From Rhizomys pruinosus (Eukaryota; Chordata; Mammalia; Rodentia; Spalacidae), in assembly GCA_009823505.1 (NCBI GenBank), contig VZQC01007982.1, positions 2,557,150-2,621,149 of the forward strand: a stretch of 64,000 bases of DNA. Reading direction: 5' to 3'. Under the pieces are notes generated by a model. That model was not told where the DNA came from. It saw only the letters and a program-made list of their open reading frames with translations, and did no database searches. This document shows, in pieces, positions 22,376 to 34,920 of the stretch (positions are counted from its first letter, which is position 1; every line of letters starts with the position of its first letter). The position numbers were made by a program, and so were the translations under genes.

Positions 22376-23735
22376 AATGAAAGGCTCTGGAGGTGATGAG
22401 GGGTTAGAGTAAGAGGTAAGTGGATCTGACAGAAGCTTTGGGGAGGGTGGGAAGTACTGCCCCAAGCCCAGGACAAGCCTGGGAATTTAAGCAAGATTTA
22501 AAAGGTATTCACAGGCCCAGATCTCACCAGTTGCCCTTGATATGTGGGCTGCCCCTGCACAGGGTCCAGCATTAGGAACCTTCACCAACTATCTTGAGGA
22601 CTTGTTTCCCTAAGCAAGAGTTGGTGATGCAAGGTGGGAGGAAGGGGTAGAGGCTCCGGCTTGAAGATGCATTGTCCTGCATGGAGCCCCCAGGTGTGGC
22701 AACACCTGCTCTGCTTCTGACCGCAGGTGCTGGTCAGTGCAGAGAGGCAGCGAGCAGGGGAACTCAGAGCTTGCCAAAGGCAGCAGTTCCAACACTACCT
22801 GGTGATTTTCTCATTATTCCACCAGACTTTCCTGCCACAGGGGGTGGAACGGTAGAATGGAATTACTACAGGTTTTCTGTAGAGGAGAGGGTGAGGCCTG
22901 GCAGTTTGCTATAAGGATTCATCTGCAGGATTTGATTTAAAGTTGTACTTGCGAATTCAATGGATTCTTTTAGCTCAGAGCTGAGGTTTGAAGGGACTGG
23001 GCTATAGGGGAGTGTTGGTGGACATCAGGCAAGATGGTGAGAGCTGTTTACCTCCAAGCACCTTAACTGAGGGGGAGGAGAAGACAGCCACAAGATACTG
23101 GGCATGCTGGCCTTGGGAGAATTTCAGGGGCTAGAGTCTATGCCCCTGTCTCTTGGTAGGAGTAAGTCTGTTGCCTTTTTCTAAGCACTTCTAAAGGAGA
23201 TGGTCTGGGAAATCTCTCTAAGTCCCTGAGTTATGGAATGGGCCACATCATGAGTATGATCCGATATCCTAGACAGCGAAATGCCCAAGATGTATGTCCA
23301 GGCTTCTTTAGGCTCTCTGCCCTACTGTACAGAAGGCCTAATTCCCTGGCACCATAAGCCTAGACCAGAGAGCCACATCTATCATTTTTTTTTTGCACAA
23401 TCGAGATAGTTTACAGCACACCATCTACACTATCATTGAACCTCCTCATGACTAATACCCAATGAGCATGCAGAAGAAAGCAAAGCCCTGCTCGCTCTGT
23501 GGAAATGACAGCAGAGGCTTTCTTCGTGCTATAGCTCACTACAGACATCCTACCTCATCTGTGAGAAAATGCTGGAGCGCCCCAGTGGATGCCTAAACTA
23601 GAGACTATTTTTTCCTGTACATACATACTGATGATGAAGTTTAACTTGTAATTTAGGTACAACAGGAGATTAATAACAATAGCTAATAAAACAGAACAAG
23701 TGCAACAATATATTGTAACATTAGATACATATTAT

Positions 23736-23797
23736 CTTCCTTCCTTCTTTCCTTCCTTCCTTCCTTCCTTCCTTCCTTCCTTCCTTCCTTCCTTCCC
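23736..23797. repeat. (TTCC)n microsatellite
   Basis: About fifteen TTCC units with one TTCTTT interruption. Copy 2 (about 38534-38603) has a shorter, irregular version ending in TCC triplets. Confidence 0.95.
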
Positions 23798-24604
23798 AAC
23801 TCTCCTTCTCTAACCCCACTGGTAATTTGGTTATCAGTCAATATGATAACCAAGTCACCTCTAAAGTAATCAAGAGGCAGGTATCATCTATAAGATGGAT
23901 ACACTGGACATAGACATAGTTAATTTCTTCTCTGCCGGAAAAAAAAACAAGGTTTTCCATCAAAACACTTCCTTCTAGGATTTCTATTTAATGTTTTTTT
24001 TTTTTTTTGTTGTTGTTGTTTTTTTTATTGTGGTTGACCACAGGTAACTGAAACTATGAAAAACAAAGCTGTAGATGAAAGACTGCAATGTAATCAACTC
24101 CTCAGGAATTCCGTTGGATCTTGCTCAGGTTGGGTCACCCTGAGATATCTCAGTTCTCTCACAAACTTGTTCTTCTCTGGCTACTCCGACTAGAATAAAG
24201 GCTCCTCAGCAGCATCAAGATGGAGAGGCAGATTCCAGGGCCCACCCCAGAAGTTCAGAATTTAACTGTCTAGAAATGGAGAACATTTTGAAAGAGTTCC
24301 TTTTCTGATAAAAATGTAAAACTCTTGCAGGAAGTAGGGAGGCAGGGGCTGGCCCATAGGAGGGTGAAGCGCCCTCCCTTATGTGAGAGAACGCACAGGG
24401 CTACTTCTGGCCTCTTGTTCTGTTTCTTCCTCTCCCTTCCTTTCCTCTTCTCTTTCCTTGCAAGGCTAAAGGCCCAGCAGGCAGAGATAATTAAGGTCTC
24501 AGGCTCACCACTGGGAACCTGTGAGGTAGTAGTGAGGTAGTAGTGCCAACCGCTCTACTCCAGGCTGAGTGCCAACCAAACACCTGGTGGGACATTGGAG
24601 ACCC

Positions 24605-24680
24605 ACAAATTTGGACTTCGGAGGGATGCAGGAAGTCAGGCTTGAAGACTGGCTTCTGTCCCTCCGAAGTCCAAATTTGT
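24605..24680. repeat. Perfect 22-bp inverted repeat with 32-nt spacer (copy 1)
   Basis: The arm 24605-24626 (starting ACAAATTTGG, ending GGAGGGA) is the exact reverse complement of 24659-24680 (starting TCCCTCC, ending AATTTGT). The spacer is 24627-24658. A transcript of either strand would fold into a 22-bp perfect stem. It is fully preserved in copy 2 at 39404-39479. No known element was recognised. Confidence 0.95.
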
Positions 24681-24899
24681 CCCTCAAGCCTACTCTGCTC
24701 AGAACCCAACGTGGGAGCATCAGGTTGACTGGGATCAATGGAGTTTTCAGGCCCCTCTGAGGACGGTGTAGAAATGGCCCAGAAAGGAAGGCAAAAACCT
24801 CCCCCGTGTTGTATGTGACTATCTGTGTGTGCGAATGTGGTTACATGCATACTTAATGAAGGTCTGTGCACAAGCCCATGTTAGCTGTATTAAGGGATG

Positions 24900-24902
<3 letters not shown>

Positions 24903-24947
<45 letters not shown>
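24903..24947. repeat. (AG)n microsatellite (copy 1)
   Basis: About 22 AG units without interruption. The copy 2 counterpart lies at about 39701-39747. Confidence 0.96.
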
Positions 24948-24949
<2 letters not shown>

Positions 24950-26552
24950 ATAGTAGCTATGTGAACATGAGCAAATGACCCAAGTTTTGAATTCTTCATT
25001 TGTAAGATTGGAATTAAGGGACAGCATACACCTGCGAGGATGATGGTGCAGACTGGAGATAATACATACAACACTCTGAGCATAGTGCCTTTCACATGGT
25101 CTAAGCTCCCAATGAGCATTGCATGTTTTAATCTATGTGTATACACCTGGGGATGCTCTGTGAAACTCTATTTGTGTTGCCTGTGTTTATGTTTATGGAG
25201 ACTAATCATAGCAACCACGAACTGTTTATGTGCCAGACACTTGGTACATATGGAGATGTGTGCATGCGAGAGAATGTGTATGTGTTCTGGTGTGTACCTA
25301 TGTCACCTGCATTTTCTTTTTGAAAAAAATTAAAAATAAAAAAAAAGACTACAAGGATCAAATCTGTTAGCCATTGTTTTTTTTCTCTCTCCTCCATTTC
25401 CTGGGATTGCAACTGGGAAATACCGAGGACATCACTAACCCAGGTGCCCCCACCTCCCCTGGATCTCCAGGGAAGTCACTGTGTTCTGCGGACCCTCCCT
25501 CTCTGGGTGACTGCATCTATCCAGGGCACATGGAGCGCAGGGGCAACTCTCTGTGTGTCCCAAAGCTGGGCAACTTGGACCACTGGCTTCCACCCCTGAC
25601 CTCCCTCCCTCTGCTCCATTTAGCATTTATATAGCTCTCTGTAGTCAGCAGGCAGTTAATCTGCACAAAGCTCAGGGGCTGTGCAGGAAACAGAATACAG
25701 GACACAGGAGAGGTTACAGGCTCCTGGGGGTTAAGTGTCTCAATCAAGGTCTGGCAAACCTCAGCCCAGCTAATGGGTGACTTCCCAATCACCCTGAAGA
25801 TGTACGACCCTCAGCTTTCTCTCTTTGTAAGGAGAGAAGACCATGGAGTCACTTTTGTCTCTGAGCATCCCCTTGTCCTTAGAGCTGAGAGATTTCACGA
25901 GAAAGCTCTGCCATTTGAACAAACAAGCCAGAACAGGAATGGCACAATAGTCACCAGGAGTTTGTAGGGGCCCTGACTCATGGCCTCTTTCTCTCTGTGA
26001 CCAGCACTGCAGCATGCTAGTGCCCTTTGCGGCCCACTCATGCTCGTGACCGCCAGCATGAGAGGAGGTGGCGGGCTCTATTATTAGCAGCACTTGACAT
26101 TTTCCGGGAGCCTTGGTCTAAAGTAGGCCATGCATCCCCACAGTGGCTCCCTCAGAGCCTGCCTGCGACTGGCCTTCTGCTCCTCCTGCTGTCCTCAGGA
26201 GCCACTCCAGGGCCTGTCCCCAAATAGTAGGGCTCGAAGCCGTCCCCCTGCCTGCCCAGCCCTGAGCCATACTCACAGGGGGTTCCCCGTTCTTATCTCC
26301 CTTTTTCTCTGCCCTCCCCTGAGACCTCTGTCACTAACCTCCTTCTGCCCTGGCAACCCAGGGTTTTTCTGTTAGATTCCCTCCCCCTGCCCAGATTGCT
26401 CCTGTACTTAGGAAGAAGAAGAAAAGAAGGAAACAATCTCTCGTGTTGGCTTCTCTTTGAGGCTGATCACAGCTGGCTCCCAGGATAACACCCGAGCTGG
26501 GATAAAGCGCTCCGCCGCTGGGTTTTGTCCAGGCTTTCATTAGAAGGTGTTG

Positions 26553-26720
26553 ATGAAACCAGATTCAAATTCGGAACTCATATCTTACCTGCCATGCGCC
26601 CCTGGGAGAGCCATTTGCCTTCTCTGGGCCTCAGAGCCCCTCTGTTAACAGTCAAGAGGGTAGTCTACCTCATGGTACCCATTTTCTATAACCCTGGAGG
26701 AGGGAGATTTGCTCTGATTA
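26553..26720 (+). mobile_element. MIR SINE (copy 1)
   Basis: MIR in plus orientation: AGATTCAAATTCGGAACTCA, GGGAGAGCCATTTGCCTTCT, CTGGGCCTCAGAGCCCCTCT, GTAGTCTACCTCATGGTACC. The repeat is old. It is duplicated at about 41360-41527. Confidence 0.72.
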
Positions 26721-28455
26721 AGGAGTATTTGCTAAGCAAGTTGTCTGGTGAGATGGCAGCCTGGCTGAGACCAGCACTGCTCTGAGATCCAACTGAGCGG
26801 AGCTCTCCTGAGCTGTGGCATCTTAGCGGGTCCTAGCAAGGACAGAAGACTCCTCTTGAGTCTAGTTTTGGTGGGTATCCCTTCTACTGTTCTAGTCCCT
26901 CAGACTTGAGATTCTCCTATCACTCAGTATGTGAGGTGGCTGGGGTCATGTGAGAGCACGGTCCTGAGACATGGGACTGGTTGGAGCTGTACACCGGCTG
27001 AGGACCAACAGCAGCAGGGCTTCCCTGGCTCCCAAGTAAGCCCAGTTCTGTCCTTGGTGATTGGTTAGACCCTTGGTTCCTGCCTCCAGTCAATGTCACA
27101 GGGGTCAACATCTCCCAGAAGCAGATTTGGAAGTACCTAGGGCCTGGGCCATAAGAGTGCAAGGGCCTGGGGAGCTGTGTTACCTTTTGAGTTCTGAAAT
27201 CCCAAAAAAGTCAGCATCAGAGAGACGGGCCGACAGATACCCACTGTCCTGTCCTCTTCCCATTCATGCTGACTGGGGGCTAGCATGGGCCACCATTGAG
27301 GAGGGGACAGTGCTCACCTGCCCCTTTGTGCTCTCTGTCTTAGAAGGCTCTCCCTCACATATAGAGCATCTCCTTGTGACTGCTAAGAGATCACTGGACC
27401 TTTGGCTTAGGGATGCTGAGGACATGCTAACGCAGCCTGCATCTGAGCCAACACTGAACAGAAAAATAACAGGCCCAATAGGCTTCTTGGAAGCTCAGTT
27501 AGTCTCCAAAGCACTGGGGGTGGTCTGACCAGGGCGGGGCTTTATTGGACCAAGTTAGCCTAAGCTGGGAACTAAGGCCACAGACTCTCTTCTTTCCAGA
27601 TACCTCCCTGGACCCTGGGGCAGCATCTCCTCGGAAGAGAGGCTATTTTCCAGACAGACTTGAAATCCTCCCCTGCATCTATAGAGTCATACAGGGGATC
27701 CCATCTTCCTTCCTCCATTGGGACCTTATTTGGGAGACAATTACTTGAGTTAAACCCTTGGGGGCTAATCTGCTTGGCCTCAGGATTTGTGAAGAAGCAG
27801 GAAGAACTTAATATCTCTTGTGCTTGCAGGTTTAATCTAAAATACTGCAGAAATCTGATAAGAAAAAAAAACCAGCCTGCTACCAACAGAACCATGGGGA
27901 CGGATCAGTCCCTGCGATACTGAGTGACCTAGCACATGCATGTGGTCTTCTCATGCTCTACTTCCTCCTAGACCACTTCCTACAGGAAGAGTAGGGGTTT
28001 TCCCATGAAGTCCTTTCCATGGGATTCTCTTGGGCCCATGTTACAATCTCAAGTATAGTCACTGTGTATAGAAGTGCCCAATAGCCACTAGAGGAGTGGC
28101 TGGATGACTGTGACATGGGGAGGGGACATCCCAAATTCAGATAGCTCTGGTAAGTCAATACCTTCTAACACAGGCCAGTGTTAGTATCCCAGAAGCAAAG
28201 GGAGCCTTAGGAAATATAAAGTCCCAGAAGCAGGAGGCAGATCCAGGCTTGTAGGCAGAGATTGATGCAATTTTGGGACCTTCTTTAGAGTCAAATGTAA
28301 GAAGTATAAATTTAGATTTGTAGGCAGACCTTATTTAGCAGGGCAGTCAATCGCAGGTGCAGGCCCCAGAGCTAAGGTTCTGTTTGCTTCCAGGACACCT
28401 GCCCTTGTTAGGAAGGTACTGACTTACTAGGTCACACAGTGCTGAGTAGAACTTT

Positions 28456-28617
28456 TGACTTTCCTCCTCCTCCTCCCCCTCCCATTTGACTTTCCTCCTC
28501 CTCCTCCCCCTCCTCCTCCTCCTCCTCCTCCTCTTCCTCTCTTCTTCTTCTTCTTCTTCTTCTTCTTCTTCTTCTTCTTCTTCTTCTTCCTCCTCCTCCT
28601 CCTCTTCCTCCTCTTCT

Positions 28618-28652
<35 letters not shown>

Positions 28653-28664
28653 TTCTCTCCTCTC
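28456..28664. repeat. Long polypyrimidine tract (TCC/TTC/TC)n (copy 1)
   Basis: About 200 bp that are almost wholly C and T on the plus strand: TCC triplets, then about fifteen TTC triplets, TCC again, then a TC run. An internal phrase (TTTGACTTTCCTCCTCCTCC) is repeated. Such mirror-like purine-pyrimidine tracts can adopt triplex DNA. Copy 2 (43268-43500) is shorter and scrambled. Confidence 0.93.
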
Positions 28665-28674
28665 TTGAACTTTT

Positions 28675-28783
28675 CCCTTTTTTGAGACAGAGTCTCACTT
28701 TGTAGCCCATACCAGCCTTGAACCTGTGATCCTCCATCTCCTAAGTGTTGGGATTATAGGCATGAGCCACCACACCTGGCTTC
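28675..28783 (-). mobile_element. B1 SINE, minus, partial (copy 1)
   Basis: TTTTTTGAGACAGAGTCTCA, CTTGAACCTGTGATCC and GGGATTATAGGCATGAGCCA identify a diverged B1 relative. A damaged copy lies at about 43505-43613. Confidence 0.8.
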
Positions 28784-28816
28784 TATCTCTTCTTTTGTGT
28801 AGTAAAAAACCAAAAT

Positions 28817-28977
28817 GAGGGCCAGGCATGGTGGCACATGCCTTTAATCCTAGCACTTGGGAGGCAGAGGCAGGTGGATTTTTGTGAGTTCAAGGCCAGC
28901 CTGGTCTACAGAGTGAGTTCCAGGACAGCTGGGGGTACAGGGAAACCCTGTCTCAAAAAGACACAAAAAAATGTTTT
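28817..28977 (+). mobile_element. B1 SINE, plus (copy 1)
   Basis: A full B1: GGGCCAGGCATGGTGGCACA, TGCCTTTAATCCTAGCACTT, GGGAGGCAGAGGCAGGTGGA, AAGGCCAGCCTGGTCTACAG and CCCTGTCTCAAAAAG with an A tail. The copy 2 version (about 43650-43803) has many single-base gaps. Confidence 0.95.
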
Positions 28978-29208
28978 TCATTGCTGGAAAGCATTATTAG
29001 TCAGTAATATTGGTTTCAAACATCTGGGTGGGTGCAAAGAAGAAAGCTCAGAAGGAATGGAAGAGACCAGAGCCGTGGAGGAAAGGCGACACGGGTAGGA
29101 AAGGAACGAGCTGGGCAGAAAAGAGGACCCACTATCAGGGACACCACATGTTCCCTAGGAATTCACTGGACAGTTGTTAACAGCCTGGAGGCTGAGGATT
29201 CCCACTGG

Positions 29209-29448
29209 CAGAGCTTGGACTTAACTATGAAGCATGTAAACACTGGGTGAGATCTGAAGTGGCCAGCTCCCCTCCAGGAATGGTGCCTATTGACACTTGG
29301 TCTGTCCCCAAGACTTCTTTGCTGGGACGCAGAGCTTGGACTTAACTATGAAGCATGTAAACACTGGGTGAGATCTGAAGTGGCCAGCTCCCCTCCAGGA
29401 ATGGTGCCTATTGACACTTGGTCTGTCCCCAAGCCTTCTTTGCTGGGA
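29209..29448. repeat. 120-bp tandem duplication, present only in copy 1
   Basis: The stretch starting GCAGAGCTTGGACTTAAC at 29209 begins again at 29329 with nearly identical sequence (AGACTTCT becomes AGCCTTCT; GACGCAG becomes GACACAG at the end). Copy 2 has a single unit (about 44010-44132). The second unit ends about 430 bp before exon 29878-30078. Confidence 0.93.
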
Positions 29449-29877
29449 CACAGCCTTTGTATAGGTTTGAAGGTGGCGGTGGACTTCCGTGGGCTCAAAT
29501 GCAACCTTTGAGTCAGGCTGACTCGAAGGCCTAATGTTTCCAGAATGGCTCTCGGGAAAGAGGAAACACAAAGATATTCATGGGGCCAGCTCTCTGTACT
29601 TACATCTGCCCACAGACAGGATTCTGTGCCCCCGCAATGGCCCAGCAGTGTATCTTGTACAGGTGACATTCATCACACCATGGTAATAATCAGTTAGATA
29701 CCTGGTAGCCTCTTCGGTGGTCTTAGAACCCATGGGTGCAGAGGCTGGACTAGAGGATCAGGGTAGGGGTAGGGGAAAGGATGCAGGTGGGAAGGGAAGC
29801 CAGGAATCTACAGGTGGGAGGGCTGAGCTGATGGCGCTCAGGGACGCACAGAGCAACAGGGTCATGGGGCAACTCAC

Positions 29878-30078
29878 AGAGGTGTTCTGACACTGCACGC
29901 TGGAGCTGTTGAAGCGCAGGGCAGGTACCCTCTGCTCACTGCCCTGGATGTTCAAGATGCACTCGTAGCCTCGCTGTCCTGACTGAGGCTGTGGGAGGTT
30001 CTTGGCCTTCAGAGTGATGGGCTTGATGACCTCCACTGGCACCAGGATCTTGTCTACTTTCAGCAGCTGGGGGCAATC
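29878..30078 (-). CDS. Plxna4: Plxna4 exon: end of PSI2 linker and first half of IPT2 (copy 1)
   Basis: A 201-nt exon, exactly 67 codons, phase 0 at both ends. It reads [40 protein letters not shown], then [20 protein letters not shown] and VQCQNTS. The acceptor is TCTGTCCCCAG and the donor is GTGAGT. The [17 protein letters not shown] words are the IPT2 opening in class A plexins. This copy is intact, whereas the version at 44558-44766 carries five indels. It joins in frame to exon 59004-59118 upstream and 21300-21396 downstream. Confidence 0.96.
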
Positions 30079-33000
30079 CTGGGGACAGAGAACATGGCTC
30101 AGCTTGGGCATCCAGGAAATCAAAGGGGCAGTATCCTCTGAAAACATTACGAAGAGTCGGCCTGTGCCACAGCCTCTTCCCCAGATGGCCATCTTGTGCC
30201 CGCCCAGGCATAGTGGGAAAGGAGCGGGAATGAGAAATCTCAAGTCTTGACGTCACTGTCCTGAGGCCACTCCTCCTGGAGTCTGTCCCTGGCCTCTTCA
30301 GGTTCATTTTAACACCACCACACTCCAGATGCTTTGGCCAGGCCTATGGTTCCCTGCTGATTCCTCTCCTCCTTTGGCAGAGACTGACCCTGCTGTCTAG
30401 GCATCCTGCTTCACGGGGGACTGATGGCCTCTTTGCTTGCCAAGTTCCAGGCACCAGAGTTGGGACAGATGGGCTGTGTGGGAAGCTATGAAGGGAACCA
30501 ACAGCCTGGGCCTCAGCTCTGTCCATAGAACATGAATCTGGAACACAGCTGGGGAAACTACGCAGAACTCTATTATGTGGGCTGAGTGTGGCACTCAAGA
30601 ATGTTCTGGAATAGTCTTTAGCAGACTTTTCAGTCCAACCCAGAAACTCTGACTATGCTCTGGGAATGTCATGACACTGAGGAAATTTCCCTTAGAGCAG
30701 ATTTACAGAGCTGCTCCTAGATGCCTCCAACAGGGATGGCTACGCATGGAATCCCGGTGGGCCCAGAAGGCCGTTGGGGTTGGAAGAAACAAATCACTGG
30801 GCCCCCTTTTCTTGAGACAATCGGCTCTAACGTAGGAGGCCTGGGGGAGGAATGGAGTCAGAGGAAGAAGGGGAAGTGCTCTAGTGCTCTGCTCTCTGCC
30901 AGGGAGGTCTCACCACCCCAAGTTTCTATGTCCAGGCACTGTCCAGATCCTGCCAAACGAGATGATCTCTGGGCAGGTTGACCATAGGAAGCATTGCAAC
31001 CATGTCCTTCCTAAAGGATGCTTTGGCATGGTCTCACTGTTGATTCTCAGCAGAGGCTGCTGTTTGTCTCCCCAGTTCTGGTCTCTACCAAGTGATGGAT
31101 AAAGGAAACCATGGGGAGACCCTACTAAGGGGCCTTATCAGGTAACCGTCAGCTGCCATCAAAGTAAAGGGGACACTAGCTCCTTGTGCCACTGACAGCT
31201 GCACACTGGTAGGACTGACCTGGAGGGGAAGACTTGAGTCAAATCCAATACCCACGGAGCTTCTGAGCAGCCCTAGAACACCTCTACCTGAGACTCCATG
31301 TCCCTTCTGTCCATCATGTGGGACTTGGAGGCCCTGTCCATCTCAACCAATCATGGTCCCATAACTTCAGTGACCTTGCCTCTGTCCTTCTCAACCAGAA
31401 CACAGGAAGAAAGAAAGGCAGGAGTTATAAAAGGAAAGGGAGAGAGGGACGGAGGGAGCTAGGAGGGGAGTGGAGAGAAGGAGGAGCCAGGAAGAGGAAA
31501 CTGCTGGATACAGATGGATGGCGGAAGGGCCTCACTTGGGGAAGTACCTAGGCCCACCCAGTCAATCCATTCCCAGCTCCCACCCAGCATGCCTTGTACC
31601 ACTTCCATGAAGAGCTAACTGTTCAAAGGGGAGCAATAGATTCAACAATTCCCTTCCTTAGGTGTCCCCCAGATAGCTGAAAATAGACTTGAACAGATTC
31701 GTGTATGCCATGTTTATACCGTAGCATCATTTACAATAGCTGAGTGGTGGAGACACCCCAAATGTCCATGGATGGATGAAAGGGTAAACAAAATATGTCA
31801 CAGCTGTTCAGTGGAGCAATGTTACCCAGCGTTAAAAAGGGTAGAAATTAGAACCCAGGCTGCAACATGCCTAAACACCAAGGGCATTATGCTAAGTGAA
31901 ATAAGTCAGCTACCAAAAAAGCACATACTACATGAATTCCATCTGTGTGCAGCACCTAAGAGTAATCAGATTCCAGGAGCATGATGATGTCTGAAGTGAG
32001 GAGGAATGGAAAGTTTTCCACAAGGCATGTTGTACTTAGGGATTGTGGGGATGGTATACAAAGGGCATGAATGGACCTAACTATACCTTTAAAATTGGTT
32101 AAAGTGGTATTGTTCTCATTTATCTAATTCAGTATAACTAAAGCAAGAACAATCTAAAAAATAGAGGAGTGGCAAGGGCAGTAGGGGAAGCAGGGCCAAG
32201 GACACACCATAACCTTGACCTTCGCCTTGGAGGAGGTCCCAAGGCTCTAGAGAGGTGAGTCTCTGGGAACCTTGAGACACCGACATGGTGAGTCTCAATG
32301 GCTCCCTTCTGTGCTCCTTCTGCTTCTACCTGATCCTCTGTTCTTTGGCAGGATGTGAATGCTCAGGCTGAATAGGGAGGTGTGTGATGCTGGATCATCA
32401 TGGACTCTGTGAAAAGTAGGGAGTTGTGAACCAGTCCTGAGCTCTTGCCCCACCTCTGCCTAAGCCTTGCATAGCTTTCCCTTCAGGGAACTGGAGAGGG
32501 AGCCAAGGAGTCCTGGTACCTCTCACCCCCACCTGCTCCACCAAATGTAGCTATTCATGGTCATACCAAGGGTACCTGGAATCCAGAGTCCTCTGACCAA
32601 CCTAACTGACCCCTTTCTATTTCACAAAGGAGAAACTGAGTCATGGACAGGAAAGACGAAAACTCAATGTTAATAGATGGGTGGGCACCTGAGAACCCAG
32701 ATGCCAACTGCTTGACTCACTATCCTTCCTTCCCTTCAAGAAAGAGCAGGTTCCCACTTGTGGACATGACCTTTTCAGGATGGACTCTTTCCATTCAGCT
32801 GGAGATGGGTAGGAGCCCTGTCCTGCCCAGAAGATGGCAGGGGCTAAAGCCTCTCTCACTAGGGCCCTGTAAGATTCTCACCAAAGCTTGTTAGGAGAGT
32901 TCTAATGAGTCCTTATTAGCAGTGGCCTCATAAAGGCCTAGTTTGCATATAAAAAGGATGGCAGTTCTGAGAGTAAGTTCATTAATAATAATTGGAGAAG

Positions 33001-34920
33001 CCCAGGAATGGGCTGGGCACACCTTCTGCTAGTGGTGGTGCTGATTGACCCCAGTGCCCCTATCTAATTGAAATGTAAAATGGCAATTTTCCCCTAGGCA
33101 ACAAGGCATGAAGGGGCCATCTCTCCACACTGCCCTTCCTCCCACCCCTTTATCCCAGATTCTGACCTGTTACCTGCTGAGAATCCAGGTTTGAAGCTAC
33201 TTACAGACTTGAAACTCATGAAGAAAGCTCAGAAGAAACTCAGAGAAAGCTCCACACTTCTCTAGGACTTGAGCCTGAAATGCTGTTTCATGGCCCAGGA
33301 GCCCAGGACCTCCCAAACCTAGTCTTCAACCTTTGAGATTCCTCAGCTAGAGAGAGATGCTGGTTTCAGAATGATGTAAAGGTCTCTTGACACTGCTTGG
33401 TCTAACTCAAGATGATCATCTTTCCTCCAGAGATGTACGCTGAGGACTCCACGAACCAACATAATCAAGGCATCTGGCTCAGCCAGTGCAAGAAAGCAAC
33501 AGATGTTTGTTCTCTCCCTCCTAGTTCACCTATAGCTTTGGTCTTCATCTGCTTCCAGGCCCCACCTCCTATCCACAGGACCCATTGAGCTTGTGCCTGC
33601 CTCTGCCCTTCCAGGAACTATCTCATTAGTTTCTGTCAGCTTACTATAGCCATCTGGACTGCACGTCTTCTGTTGGGCCTGACTAGTACTGATGCCTCCA
33701 TGTGTCTCAAGCACATGGAAGACAAGTAGGGAGATCCTCATCCTGTCTGCTGCTCTCTTATCAAGAGTCCTCTTTCGAGGAGGCAACAAACAGCCTGAAG
33801 TTGCATGTGCCACATGCTCTTAAGACAGCTCATCAACCAACCATATGGCTTTGGCCATGTCCACTAAACCTCTTTTCACTCAGAAAATAAAGATGTGGTC
33901 TGGTGGATTAGATGGTCTTATGGTCCCTGAGATATTGTCACATAATAGAAACTATATATTTGGATTTTGTCCCCGGCTCCTGGCACAGAGCTTCTAAAAC
34001 TCTTAGACTTCTGACTGATTGTGATGATTGGAACTTCTTTTTTGTTATTTCCAATAAGCCCCCTTCCACCATACTTGAGTTTATGCCAGTGAGGTGGTCC
34101 TTGAGGGATGGGGGCTAGTGGCTGAGGAGCTAACTCTGTGATCAGAGGGTCTTCCCTCAGAAGACAGGACTAGGGGTTGAATTCAATCACCAATAGCCAG
34201 CATTAATCAATGACACTTACGTAAAGAAGTCTAGATTGAAACTCTACCCGCAGGGTCCCAGGATCTTCCTAGTTGGTGAACAGAACCCCTCCAGTATCTT
34301 ATCCTCCTTTCACAGACCTTATTCCGTACAGTTTCACCTGAATGTTTATCTGTACTCTTCATAGTATCTTCCCTAAGACCAGAAAATGTAAATATTTCTC
34401 TGAATTCTGTGGACAAATGATCAGACTTGAAGAAGGGGTTATAGGAACCCCTAACTTGGAACTGGTTGCTCAGAAGTACAGGTAACAGTATAAATCTTAT
34501 GATCAGCATTTGAACTGAGGCAGTCCTGTGGAACCCAGCACGTTAATTTGTGGGATCTACCTCCTGGGAGATAGTATCATAAGTAAAGCAAACTCTGAGC
34601 TTTCTCATTGGTGTATGGAGGTTATATAACAGCTTAGTATAGGAAAAATGCCTACACATTTGGTGTCTTGAGTGTCATGTACAGTGAATGACTTGTTTTT
34701 CTTTAAGTACTAGATCCATTATTGCTGTTTTTTTCCTAGTTTCATTATTAACCCAATAGATGACCTAGGATTCATCAATATAATCTTTCTGTAGTTCAAT
34801 TTTCTCATCTCTAGGATAGGAATAACAATATCTTCTCAAAAAATGACGGAGAACAAAATATAATAACAAACATGTATGAAACTTAAATAATTAGAAAAAT
34901 AATCTGTTCAAAGTGAGTAT
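30079..34920 (-). other. Plxna4: Intron sequence (copy 1) upstream of IPT2 exon
   Basis: 4.8 kb holding one old L1 3' fragment (31640-32120). Otherwise it looks unique, with no further plexin exon. 32121-34920 shows nothing that I recognise. The counterpart in copy 2 is 44767-49590. Confidence 0.7.
31640..32120 (+). mobile_element. Old L1 3' end fragment (L1M type, copy 1)
   Basis: Words typical of ancient mammalian L1 3' ends occur in order: CATTTACAATAGCTGAGTGG, CACCCCAAATGTCCATGGAT, GGCATTATGCTAAGTGAAAT and TTTAAAATTGGTTAAAGTGG. The orientation is plus and there is no coding capacity. It is duplicated at about 46310-46800. Confidence 0.82.

Larger units (their letters stand above)
21397..29877 (-). 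other. Plxna4: Intron inside IPT2 (copy 1)
   Basis: 8.5 kb of intron. It contains an imperfect tandem repeat (21605-21860), a B3/B2-like SINE (22158-22375), TTCC, AG and TTC/TCC runs, a hairpin (24605-24680), a MIR (26553-26720), two B1 copies and a 120-bp tandem duplication (29209-29448). 22376-23735 and 26721-28455 hold nothing that I can name apart from a 155-codon open frame at 27061-27528, judged to be chance. Confidence 0.7.

Noticed and set aside
27061..27528. A 155-codon open frame on the plus strand, repeated in copy 2 at 41868-42335.
   Set aside because: It is antisense to Plxna4, without a recognisable domain, and its composition is like the surrounding intron. It recurs only because the segment is duplicated, so its persistence is not evidence of selection.
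28432..28737. Arg/Glu-rich and Ser/Leu-rich frames over the polypyrimidine tract.
   Set aside because: These are translations of the TTC/TCC microsatellite and not proteins. The same applies to frames over the TTCC tract at 56330-56720.
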